8,003 nucleotides of DNA from an uncultured Blautia sp. (GTDB lineage Bacteria > Bacillota > Clostridia > Lachnospirales > Lachnospiraceae): contig UQJE01000101.1 in NCBI GenBank assembly GCA_900541345.1, positions 1 to 8,003 of the forward strand, written 5' to 3'. The notes beneath the pieces are model-generated. The model had not been told where the DNA came from, made no database searches, and saw nothing but the letters and a program-made list of their open reading frames with translations. Both the position numbers and the translations under genes were made by a program. Below, in pieces: positions 1 to 5,391 of this stretch; within the stretch, counting starts at the first letter, position 1, and every line of letters begins with the position of its first letter.

Positions 1-15
1 GGTTGATTGTAGTAC

Positions 16-57
16 AAAAAAAGGACTTGCTACGACTTTTCAAATCGTAACAAGTCC
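16..57 (-). terminator. Strong intrinsic terminator closing the minus-strand gene block
   Basis: Read on the minus strand, GGACTTG and CAAGTCC pair and the stem continues through UACGA/UCGUA with one U-G wobble, giving a 13-bp stem with a 9-nt loop, followed at once by a run of seven U (the A-run at 16-22). On the plus strand the wobble becomes a C-A mismatch, but a T-run at 60-65 follows, so it may work in both directions. It is the first clear terminator downstream of the lysis genes. It also sits just beyond the stop of the short reading frame at 75-212, as it would for the end of an ordinary chromosomal gene. Confidence 0.85.
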
Positions 58-74
58 CATTTTTTATTAAAATA

Positions 75-212
75 TTAGAATTTGCCTTCTTTAGCAGCTT
101 CCTCAATGGAAACAGCAACCAAGCAAATATGCGATATTTTCACATTATAATATAGAAACGATGTATGAACAACCTGTATTTTAATAGTTTTTATCGCTGC
201 ATAACAAAGCAT
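75..212 (-). CDS. Possible small ORF, or 3' remnant of an interrupted host gene
   Basis: This is a 45-codon frame from ATG at 212 to TAA at 75, with an AGGA-like site about 7 nt upstream. The first 30 or so residues are nondescript (MLCYAAIKTIKIQVV...). The last 14 (VAVSIEEAAKEGKF) are different: charged, helix-like and typical of the C-terminus of a conserved cytoplasmic protein. The stop is followed after 17 nt by a strong terminator. I do not recognise a family. Two readings fit: a small unassigned ORF, or the last codons of a host gene into whose 3' end the phage integrated, with the upstream codons being chance phage sequence. The second is attractive because the frame lies just past the lysis module, where phage genomes often end, but no second att copy or integrase is visible here. 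Confidence 0.3.
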   Translation of the reverse strand: MLCYAAIKTIKIQVVHTSFLYYNVKISHICLVAVSIEEAAKEGKF

Positions 213-410
213 ATTCTTTTCCTATTAGGCGATTTATTTCCTATTATAAAGATGATACAATATTCCAATTTTCCGAGGTGTTATGACTTCTATAGCTTGG
301 TGTAATTAAATCACAAATATGAAAAAATCAGTAAAACAGATACTCTTGCTCCTATATTATTTTGTTCATTTTCGAAAATAGCCTGTTATGTTTCCCTACG
401 CGAGTCTTTC
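213..410. other. AT-rich non-coding stretch downstream of the endolysin
   Basis: Together with 58-212, this makes about 350 bases between the lysin stop and the closing terminator without a convincing gene. Both strands are broken by frequent stops. A perfect 12-base palindrome, ATTTTCGAAAAT, lies at 368-379 just after the lysin stop; it lacks a U-tract and does not look like a terminator. No tRNA, ribosome binding site with a long frame, or promoter pair could be supported. Such AT-rich sequence is compatible with an attachment-site region but does not prove one. Confidence 0.4.
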
Positions 411-1694
411 TCAAATTGCAATTAAGTCTTTCCAGGTATTTGTTCCGCAAATTCCGTCTACCTCTAACACACCTTTGCGGGATTTCTGGTATTCTTTCAG
501 AGCATAAATGGTATTCTCCCCTGCTTCCCAGTCGAGTTTTAACTCTTTCTTATCTTTACCCTTAAATCCTCTTGCTCTCAGGATTTCCTGGAGTAGCAAC
601 GCAGATGTATTTTTATCTCCTTTTCTCACTGTCTCTGGTTTAAACATATAATCCCCTCCTGTTGGTTTGTTATTTTCTGCGCTCGCAAAACCACCCATAT
701 ACTCTTTTGTTTTTTCCTTAAACTGTTCCCATAAGCCCTCATCAATAATTCGTCTAGGGCAATGCTTACGACTCGCATCATAATGACGTTTCAGGCGGTC
801 TATACCCCAGCCATACTGTTTTAAGAGAGAGGCTGCAAGCTGTTCCGCCTTATCCACTGCTTTGTAATAATCTGTCTCCGGATTGACACAAATCTCAATG
901 TTGATAGAGTTACGGTTTGTGATGCCGTATTTTCCTTTGCCATCCCCTACTGCCCAGGCTCCGTCCTCATGGGCAAGGGTCTGATAAATGCTGTCAGAGT
1001 CCACGTAATAATGCACTGTCCCGGCAAGATTGCCATTAAACATCGCTTTGGCATGGGTTTTTGCTCCGGCTCCTTTGCTCCAGTTATCCGTTTCATGGAT
1101 AACGACATACACAGGTTTATTCTGTCCTGGGTAACAATTCTTTTTTGTAAGCATTTTGATGATATTCATAGGTTCCTCTTTTTTCCCTGTTTCCAGAATT
1201 TTATTTAATATTTTTAAAATCTTTTCTCCGTATCCTTTTCCTGCTGCCCAACCGGCGCCATATGGATTTTCTTTCTGTCCCAACCATTCCACATAAGGAG
1301 CGCAGCCGCGATTTACATAGGTAAATCTGGAGTCGATACAGCGCTGTTCTAAGGCATCATTGCAGGCGTAGGCTTTCAGATGCTGTATCTGCACCCGGAT
1401 TCCCTCTTTTGGAGTTTTAAAAGAGCTTCCCTTGGTTCCAGTGCTTGTAACACCGTGTCCACAAAAATTATTCTGGATGAGTGTTACTGCGGAGCCGGTA
1501 AAAGTAAAATTTCCGGTTTCCAAGCATGACTGGGCAAAAGCAACGTCTCCCCGAACACCTTCAAGTGCGCCCTCTGTAATGTACAGTGGCAACATAGCAA
1601 AAACAGACTCCGGTACCTTTGGATTTACGGACAGGATATAAGCTCGCATCTGTTCAACGTGCGCCTGAGCTTGTCCCATTATTTTTGTTGACAT
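411..1694 (-). CDS. Modular endolysin: glucosaminidase + amidase_2 + peptidoglycan-binding
   Basis: Phage endolysin of 427 aa that degrades peptidoglycan for release of particles. Residues 1-165 resemble a glucosaminidase domain, with a YITEGALEGVRGDVAFAQ stretch near 38-55 containing the likely catalytic Glu. Residues 176-330 form an N-acetylmuramoyl-L-alanine amidase of the T7-lysozyme/PGRP fold: His200 (VIHETDN), His304 (KRHYD) and Cys312 (RKHCP) match the zinc ligands and Lys310 the catalytic Lys. Residues 355-425 resemble a PG_binding_1 cell-wall binding domain (VRKGD... through DGICGTNTWKDL). The start is set at ATG 1694 because GGAGGG lies 7 nt upstream. A longer frame from a TTG at 1718 would begin before that ribosome binding site. 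There is no signal peptide, so export depends on the holin. It is preceded by a terminator-like hairpin, and a second start may lie at the amidase boundary. Confidence 0.93.
   Translation of the reverse strand: MSTKIMGQAQAHVEQMRAYILSVNPKVPESVFAMLPLYITEGALEGVRGDVAFAQSCLETGNFTFTGSAVTLIQNNFCGHGVTSTGTKGSSFKTPKEGIRVQIQHLKAYACNDALEQRCIDSRFTYVNRGCAPYVEWLGQKENPYGAGWAAGKGYGEKILKILNKILETGKKEEPMNIIKMLTKKNCYPGQNKPVYVVIHETDNWSKGAGAKTHAKAMFNGNLAGTVHYYVDSDSIYQTLAHEDGAWAVGDGKGKYGITNRNSINIEICVNPETDYYKAVDKAEQLAASLLKQYGWGIDRLKRHYDASRKHCPRRIIDEGLWEQFKEKTKEYMGGFASAENNKPTGGDYMFKPETVRKGDKNTSALLLQEILRARGFKGKDKKELKLDWEAGENTIYALKEYQKSRKGVLEVDGICGTNTWKDLIAI
1167..1180 (-). promoter_or_regulatory. Possible internal translation start for an amidase-only lysin
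   Basis: Inside the lysin gene, AAGAGGA (1180-1174) precedes an in-frame ATG (1169-1167, codon 176) by about 4 nt. The ATG falls exactly at the linker between the glucosaminidase and amidase domains. The sequence from it (MNIIKMLTKKNCYPG) resembles the N-terminus of stand-alone clostridial phage amidases. Internal starts giving truncated lysin isoforms are known in other phage endolysins. Here the spacing is a little short, and use of the site is inferred, not shown. Confidence 0.4.
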
Positions 1695-1701
1695 ATTCTT
1701 T

Positions 1702-1707
1702 CCCTCC
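1702..1707 (-). promoter_or_regulatory. Ribosome binding site that fixes the endolysin start
   Basis: GGAGGG on the minus strand lies 7 nt before ATG 1694. It falls inside the first codons of the longer frame from TTG 1718, which itself has no upstream site because it abuts the U-tract of the hairpin at 1717-1746. The ATG at 1694 is therefore the likely start. Confidence 0.85.
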
Positions 1708-1716
1708 ATATTTTTC

Positions 1717-1746
1717 AAAAAAGAGAGCCTGTTTCCAGACTCTCTT
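1717..1746 (-). terminator. Intrinsic terminator or attenuator between holin and endolysin
   Basis: On the minus strand AAGAGAGUCUG pairs with CAGGCUCUCUU around a GAAA tetraloop. This is an 11-bp stem with one internal U-G wobble, followed by a U-run that overlaps the end of the stem (six T in all). It lies 16 nt after the holin stop and 22 nt before the endolysin start. It has the form of a rho-independent terminator, with a GNRA-type loop, yet it stands inside an otherwise continuous lysis operon. It could reduce lysin transcripts relative to holin, act as an antitermination point, or protect the 3' end of the upstream message. Confidence 0.75.
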
Positions 1747-1762
1747 ACATCATGAATATTCT

Positions 1763-2041
1763 CTATTCTTCCTTCTTTCCATCTTTTTCCAGTAAGTTTC
1801 GAAGCATCTCATATAATCCTGTGCTTGCTAATCCCGAAATCATTCCACCCAAAATCACCTCCGCATTAATTCCGGACTGATAATGTATCAGGATTGCAAT
1901 CAGAGTACCTATGCACAGTGCTGTGAGCGGTATGTATTTATTGGGAAACCAGTCAAATGCTGTTTTTAAACAAAATCCTACCAAAAGGCAGATTCCCAAA
2001 ATCAGCGGGTTTACATAGTCAAATAAAAAATTAATATCCAT
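1763..2041 (-). CDS. Phage holin, Hol44-like (holin superfamily V type)
   Basis: This 92-aa protein has hydrophobic segments at about residues 10-26 and 37-53 and a third, weaker Gly-rich segment at 61-76 (VILGGMISGLASTG). It ends in a charged tail (LLEKDGKKEE), as holins usually do. The motif FDWFPNKYIPL between the first two segments and the later GGMISGLASTGLYE stretch resemble the Hol44 family of clostridial phages. Holins accumulate in the cytoplasmic membrane and open it at a set time so the endolysin can reach the wall. The ATG is 2 nt after the upstream stop with AGAGGAA just before it, suggesting translational coupling. The family name is from recall of the motif, not a search. Confidence 0.85.
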   Translation of the reverse strand: MDINFLFDYVNPLILGICLLVGFCLKTAFDWFPNKYIPLTALCIGTLIAILIHYQSGINAEVILGGMISGLASTGLYEMLRNLLEKDGKKEE

Positions 2042-2043
2042 AA

Positions 2044-2265
2044 TTATTCCTCTCTTTCTACAATTTCGTCAATTCGATGGTGCGCTGACTTTGTGGACTG
2101 CTCCACGATTGCCATACGTTCCACCAAATTGTTATGTTTCTTTACTTTTTCTTCCAACTGCTCTAACCGGTAGGTTGTAAGCTTATTCGCCGTCATGATT
2201 CCGGCAAGGCTACCCACAAGTGTTCCGAGTAAAGAGCAAATGGCAACTACTATTTCTGGCTGCAT
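2044..2265 (-). CDS. Small membrane-anchored coiled-coil protein of the lysis module (XhlA/BhlA-like)
   Basis: This 73-aa protein has one hydrophobic N-terminal segment (about residues 5-25, with GTLVGSLAG) followed by a charged helix (LEQLEEKVKKHNNLVERMAIVEQ...) that is probably a coiled coil. This layout recurs directly upstream of holins in clostridial prophages. Its topology is like BhlA-type accessory proteins, whereas classical B. subtilis XhlA has the membrane segment at the C-terminus, so the family name is uncertain. It probably sits in the membrane and assists or times lysis. The start at ATG 2265 is supported by AGGAAGGGG about 6 nt upstream. It runs almost directly into the holin gene. 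Confidence 0.75.
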   Translation of the reverse strand: MQPEIVVAICSLLGTLVGSLAGIMTANKLTTYRLEQLEEKVKKHNNLVERMAIVEQSTKSAHHRIDEIVEREE

Positions 2266-2278
2266 ATGCTACCCCTTC

Positions 2279-2548
2279 CTATTCCTCTGTGTAGCAGATA
2301 TTTGTAAGTTTTTTGTATACGTCCTCATACAATTCCTGCTTATCACCATTAAAGGTATACTCTGCATAGATTCCATCCCCGCTTACTGTAGTGGATGCCA
2401 GACATTTGTAGTTCTGGAGGGTCTTACAACTCCAGACAATAAGCACATCCCCTAAATCAATCGGTGTTTCCGGTCTATTTTTGCTATACCATTCAACCAA
2501 TTTCTTCTGACAAACGCTTTCAAAATGTTTCATTCCTGTAATAATCAT
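2279..2548 (-). CDS. Small phage protein resembling DUF6275
   Basis: This 89-aa soluble-looking protein contains a stretch VLIVWSCKTLQNYKCLAST followed by YAEYTFNGDKQELYEDVYKK. These resemble the DUF6275 proteins found near tail and lysis genes of Firmicute phages; that is recall, not a search. No catalytic motif, signal peptide or membrane segment is visible, and the function is unknown. The start at ATG 2548 is well supported by AAAGGAG 6 nt upstream; a second in-frame Met (residue 6) has no such site. It lies between the unknown 99-aa gene and the lysis module. Confidence 0.75.
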   Translation of the reverse strand: MIITGMKHFESVCQKKLVEWYSKNRPETPIDLGDVLIVWSCKTLQNYKCLASTTVSGDGIYAEYTFNGDKQELYEDVYKKLTNICYTEE

Positions 2549-2581
2549 TTCTTTCTCCTTTCTTTTTGCGCCAACGCAATT

Positions 2582-2881
2582 TTATTTTACATAAGCAACC
2601 CGGATAGAAAGGCAGTGGGCATCGTCAGAAATATTATCAATAATATTTTCCATCTCACATGGCTCAATCTTTTTTATGTTTTCAAATGTTACAAGCTGTG
2701 CCTCAGAAAGGTTCTCTTTTGTAAGGATACTTGCCAGATAATCAATTTTTAATTCATCTGGCGGGTTCATAATAGAAAACATCAAAGAACGTTTTTCTTC
2801 ATGATCAAATCCTTTCGCATTGTAATTGTCACTTACAGAAGTAAGTTCGATTTCTGTTTTGTCTTTTAAAATAAGTTTCAT
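2582..2881 (-). CDS. Unknown 99-aa protein directly downstream of the radical SAM gene
   Basis: I do not recognise a family. The protein begins with a beta-type stretch (MKLILKDKTEIELTSV), has a central acidic/helical part (LASILTKENLSEAQLVTFENIKKIE) and two Cys (in EPCEME and DAHCLSI). There is no signal peptide or membrane segment. The gene is tightly coupled to the radical SAM gene: the AAGGAGG ribosome binding site is formed by that gene's last codons, and ATG 2881 lies only 3 nt past its stop. It may be a fourth member of the modification cassette or an ordinary phage accessory gene; the sequence does not decide. Confidence 0.75.
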   Translation of the reverse strand: MKLILKDKTEIELTSVSDNYNAKGFDHEEKRSLMFSIMNPPDELKIDYLASILTKENLSEAQLVTFENIKKIEPCEMENIIDNISDDAHCLSIRVAYVK

Positions 2882-2884
2882 ACC

Positions 2885-4225
2885 CTAATCCTCCTTAGAT
2901 AAATTTTTCAACATATTCAGTTCCTTCTGGTTGATAATTTCCAAAGCCCATTCATCAGGAATATATATTTTCATACGTTCTTTTCGTCCATGCTGACGAT
3001 AATATTTGTTCCAAAAATATATATTTCCTAACGCTCTGGCTTTGTGCATGATACAAATATAAGTTGCTCTCGCATCTGGCGTACCAAACACCTGATAATT
3101 GTACGCCGTACACCAGGAGCACCCTTCTGCAATCGAACAGGAAAAGCATTCTTCTGTAGATTGTGTGCGTCTGTCAATTTTTTTTAGGCATTCTACCCTG
3201 CATTTCTCGCATTCTGTCCGGCAGATTCCTCTATCCACATGACCAATGCTATATGGTTCCTGTTCCCCTCCGAGAGAAGATTCCATATATCGGATACATG
3301 GAAATAAATATCCGTCCGGATCACAGGAAAGCATGACTCCATTTCCTCCGCACCAATTCTGTAAATCTGTATCTTCTTTTGGTCGAAACATATCTGCATC
3401 AAAAATAGAGCAGAAATATTCCTTGTCAAAATCCAGATTTTTTTCCAGAAAATAATCCGCAACACGCTTCATCTCTTCATACAGTACGGACGCGTGCTTT
3501 TTCTTCCAGCCCTTTTCATATACGCAGTTTGCGTTAATCTCCGTGTATCCAAGCTCTACCATATGTTTCACCGCATCGTAAAAAAATGTCACATTCTCAG
3601 GTGCAATGGTAATCTTACTTCCCATATAATAGCCTCTGGACATCCAGTCTCTTGCCGCTGCAACGGCAAGTTCATAACTCGGTCTGCCGTCTGGAAATAT
3701 CCGGCAAGAATCATGTAATTCTTTATTCCCGTCAATCGTAACACTGAAGGAAATATGACCATTCCATTTTCTCAGAAAACGCTGCACACGCTCATCAAAA
3801 TACAAAACACCGTTTGAGCAGATAGAAAACACATACTTTGTTGCCCACGGGTGCTGCCTTTCTATTAACTGATTTGAGAAATAGTCACAGATTTCATCAA
3901 TCAGATCAATCTCAAGAAACGGCTCTCCGCCAATAAATTCGATAATAATACCCGGAGAAATTTCCGGATTTATATAATCTGAGAAGCCCTTCTCACCGGA
4001 TAAGATCAAATCAATATATTTTTTTGCTGTTTCAAAGGGCATCCTGCGTTTGCCTTTATGTATCTGATAGCAATACGTACAAGCCAGGTTACAGTCGTCC
4101 GTCACCTGGAATGTTACAGTCTGGCTTAATACCCTTTCCGTTCCTTTTGTCTTTTCATTCCGTCCCGGGAGCTTTTCAGGAAACAGCCTTGCGATCATAT
4201 CCTGCCATTGTTCAAACTTCTTCAC
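2885..4225 (-). CDS. Radical SAM/SPASM peptide maturase (CXXX-repeat target type)
   Basis: This 446-aa enzyme should bind a [4Fe-4S] cluster and cleave S-adenosylmethionine to start radical chemistry on a peptide. The cluster motif is DDCNLACTYCYQ with Cys45, Cys49 and Cys52 (CX3CX2C). A GGEP motif of the SAM-binding strand is at about 99-102. The C-terminal half is a SPASM domain: a CX12GX4C module (WCGGNG... to GYLFPC, about 292-310), extra Cys near 335-346, then ECFSCSIAEGCSWC (CX2CX5CX2C, about 360-372) and a last Cys at about 391, giving ligands for auxiliary clusters. Such enzymes make thioether or similar crosslinks in Cys-rich precursors; the obvious substrate is the Cys-ladder protein two genes upstream. 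The start is set at GTG 4225, overlapping the preceding stop as GTGA with AAGGAAAGG 8 nt upstream. GTG 4234 would give 449 aa but lies directly against that site. The exact maturase family is recalled, not searched. Confidence 0.92.
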   Translation of the reverse strand: MKKFEQWQDMIARLFPEKLPGRNEKTKGTERVLSQTVTFQVTDDCNLACTYCYQIHKGKRRMPFETAKKYIDLILSGEKGFSDYINPEISPGIIIEFIGGEPFLEIDLIDEICDYFSNQLIERQHPWATKYVFSICSNGVLYFDERVQRFLRKWNGHISFSVTIDGNKELHDSCRIFPDGRPSYELAVAAARDWMSRGYYMGSKITIAPENVTFFYDAVKHMVELGYTEINANCVYEKGWKKKHASVLYEEMKRVADYFLEKNLDFDKEYFCSIFDADMFRPKEDTDLQNWCGGNGVMLSCDPDGYLFPCIRYMESSLGGEQEPYSIGHVDRGICRTECEKCRVECLKKIDRRTQSTEECFSCSIAEGCSWCTAYNYQVFGTPDARATYICIMHKARALGNIYFWNKYYRQHGRKERMKIYIPDEWALEIINQKELNMLKNLSKED

Positions 4226-4578
4226 CGATTGCACCTTTCCTTTTCTTCTAATTCTGGGATTTCACAATTACACAGAATTTCTATTTCCATCAGTCTGGAC
4301 GCAAAGTCCAATTTCCATTTTATTTCATGCCCTTCCATATATGCTGGGATATACATCTTCTGCAGTTCTGTCTTGGCAGCCTCATACTCTGCCGTAAATT
4401 CTGATAATTCCGAAGAATATGCACGAAACGCAGGGCTTGTGAGGACCGTGGCATCTGCATCATTCGCATGTGCTTCAATCAGCCTCTGGATAATATCCTT
4501 TCTTTGTTCCACTTCGTAATGAAGCCGTTCGATGTAATTCACGGTTTCCTGATCAATCTCAATTTTTAATATTCTCAT
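4222..4578 (-). CDS. Small helical partner protein of the CXXX-repeat modification cassette
   Basis: This 118-aa protein is predicted mostly helical and charged, with long heptad-like stretches (VNYIERLHYEVEQRKDIIQRL and ELSEFTAEYEAAKTELQKM). It has only three Cys, near the C-terminus. It lies between the Cys-ladder gene (16-nt gap) and the radical SAM gene (4-base GTGA overlap), so all three are surely co-translated. Small proteins in this position are known as 'CXXX repeat peptide modification system' proteins; I assign it by position and general look, not by a diagnostic motif. A role as a precursor-recognition or chaperone subunit for the maturase is inference. The reading frame is open up to 4887, but the upstream part is a frame shadow of the Cys gene. 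ATG 4578 is chosen because AAGGAG lies 6 nt before it. Confidence 0.85.
   Translation of the reverse strand: MRILKIEIDQETVNYIERLHYEVEQRKDIIQRLIEAHANDADATVLTSPAFRAYSSELSEFTAEYEAAKTELQKMYIPAYMEGHEIKWKLDFASRLMEIEILCNCEIPELEEKERCNR
4234..4242 (-). promoter_or_regulatory. Ribosome binding site that fixes the radical SAM start at GTG 4225
   Basis: AAGGAAAGG, embedded in the last codons of the 118-aa gene, stands 8 nt before GTG 4225. The alternative GTG at 4234 overlaps the end of this site and so cannot use it. The choice produces the common 4-base stop/start overlap. Confidence 0.7.
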
Positions 4579-4584
4579 ATCATT

Positions 4585-4590
4585 CTCCTT
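4585..4590 (-). promoter_or_regulatory. Ribosome binding site that fixes the start of the 118-aa gene
   Basis: AAGGAG lies 6 nt before ATG 4578 and just after the stop of the Cys-ladder gene. It rejects the much longer frame beginning at 4887, whose extra residues are only an Ala/Val-rich misreading of the Cys codons. Confidence 0.85.
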
Positions 4591-4594
4591 TATT

Positions 4595-5245
4595 TTAATA
4601 TTTATATACTGGCGAAGAAGCCATCCCAAAGCATTGTGAACTACAAGAATTTCCACAATTGTTAGAGCAATTTGTCGCACAAGATGAGCTACAGCCGCCA
4701 CAGCCGGAACAAGATGCGGAACAAGATCCCCGGCATGTTCCTCCACAATTAGAGCTGCAATTGCTGTTACAGGACGAAGAACAACTGGAACAGCCGCTGC
4801 AGGAACCGGAACAGCCATCGCATCCTGTGGAACAGCCGGTACAGCCCGCGCAGCCCATACAGCTGCTGCAGCCTCCATTACACCCACTGCTGCACTTCAT
4901 GGCACAGGTAGATTTACACGCATGTCCACATGAACTGGCGCAACCGTCACAACCCGCGGAACAGCCGGAACCACAGCCCGCGCAGCCGGTGCAGCCGGTA
5001 CATGTCGTACAGGCTGTTGTACACCCGCTTTTACAGCTTCCAAAGCAGCCTGTACAGGTTGATCCACAACCACCACTACAACCGGAACAAGCCACATTAC
5101 AGCCGCCTACGCAAGATGCATGACAACTGCTGTAACAAGTCCCTCCGCAGCCAGAGCCACAGCCTTCTCCACAACTTCCTCCGCAGGAACCCGTACAATT
5201 CTCTGCACAGGTTCCCGTGCACAGCCTGAACAACTTCCACTGCAT
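4595..5245 (-). CDS. C-terminal part of the Cys-ladder (CXXX repeat) protein, displaced in frame
   Basis: After eight meaningless leading residues, this frame reads as 54 cysteines spaced almost without exception by 3 or 2 residues over residues 9-205, with Gly, Ser, Thr, Ala and Asn between them. It ends in a short Cys-free tail, FGMASSPVYKY. The first eleven units are all CXXX; after that CXX units are mixed in. One Cys in four residues over about 200 residues, with no enzyme motif, marks it as a modification substrate or a metal- or disulfide-rich fibre, not an enzyme. The ATG at 5245 has no ribosome binding site, and the same ladder is already running in the upstream frame, so this is very probably the second half of the protein that starts at 5715. 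It ends 16 nt before the 118-aa gene. Restoring the frame would give one protein of about 373 aa. Confidence 0.8.
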   Translation of the reverse strand: MQWKLFRLCTGTCAENCTGSCGGSCGEGCGSGCGGTCYSSCHASCVGGCNVACSGCSGGCGSTCTGCFGSCKSGCTTACTTCTGCTGCAGCGSGCSAGCDGCASSCGHACKSTCAMKCSSGCNGGCSSCMGCAGCTGCSTGCDGCSGSCSGCSSCSSSCNSNCSSNCGGTCRGSCSASCSGCGGCSSSCATNCSNNCGNSCSSQCFGMASSPVYKY

Positions 5246-5391
5246 CCGGAACAGGAACTGCAGCTTGTTGCACAGGAACTTTCACATTTATCTGCACAGG
5301 AAGAATAACAATTTCCGCTACAGCTTCCACTGCACCCGGAACATGCTCCTGAGCACGTTGCAGAACAAAGCCCTGTACAGGAACCTCGACA
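4631..5391 (-). repeat. Cysteine ladder: degenerate CXXX/CXX tandem repeat
   Basis: At the codon level TGY recurs every 9 or 12 bases over about 760 bases: 16 Cys in the first frame and 54 in the second. Spacer residues are mainly Gly, Ser, Thr, Ala and Asn. Longer repeats are visible: two clusters of four successive CXX units, CTTCTGCTGCAG (4976-5011) and CSSCMGCAGCTG (4835-4870), are each followed shortly by a CDG unit, which suggests duplication of a block of about 13 units. The DNA repeat is degenerate, so it is maintained by selection on protein or by old duplications, not by recent slippage. It is also the cause of several spurious open frames on both strands. Confidence 0.9.

Noticed and set aside
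368..379. Perfect 12-base palindrome ATTTTCGAAAAT after the lysin stop
   Set aside because: It is AT-rich, without loop or U-tract, so not a terminator. It could be a protein-binding site, but a palindrome of this length in AT-rich DNA is weak evidence alone.
362..565. Plus-strand frame of 67 codons overlapping the lysin 3' end
   Set aside because: No ribosome binding site, no recognisable content, and it overlaps a well-supported gene on the opposite strand.
1695..1718. TTG start giving an 8-residue longer endolysin
   Set aside because: TTG 1718 directly abuts the hairpin U-tract without a ribosome binding site, whereas ATG 1694 has GGAGGG at ideal distance.
4579..4887. Ala/Val-rich N-terminal extension of the 118-aa protein
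   Set aside because: This is a frame shadow of the Cys ladder; a good ribosome binding site lies just before ATG 4578.
4659..5123. Long plus-strand frame (154 codons) rich in Gln, Pro and Glu
   Set aside because: It is the complement of the Cys ladder: TGY codons become RCA, which removes stops and gives a repetitive Q/P/E protein. It has no ribosome binding site and conflicts with the minus-strand gene block.
5215..5240. Programmed -1 ribosomal frameshift signal
   Set aside because: No X-XXY-YYZ slippery heptamer or obvious downstream stem-loop was found at the junction, so recoding is kept only as a possibility in the findings.
4897..5330. Further minus-strand frames in the third reading phase of the Cys ladder
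   Set aside because: They lack Cys periodicity and a start signal and are open only because of the repetitive codon pattern.
4631..5391. CRISPR array or variable region of a diversity-generating retroelement
   Set aside because: The repeats are protein-coding with a 9/12-base period and no spacers, and no template repeat or reverse transcriptase is present in the window.
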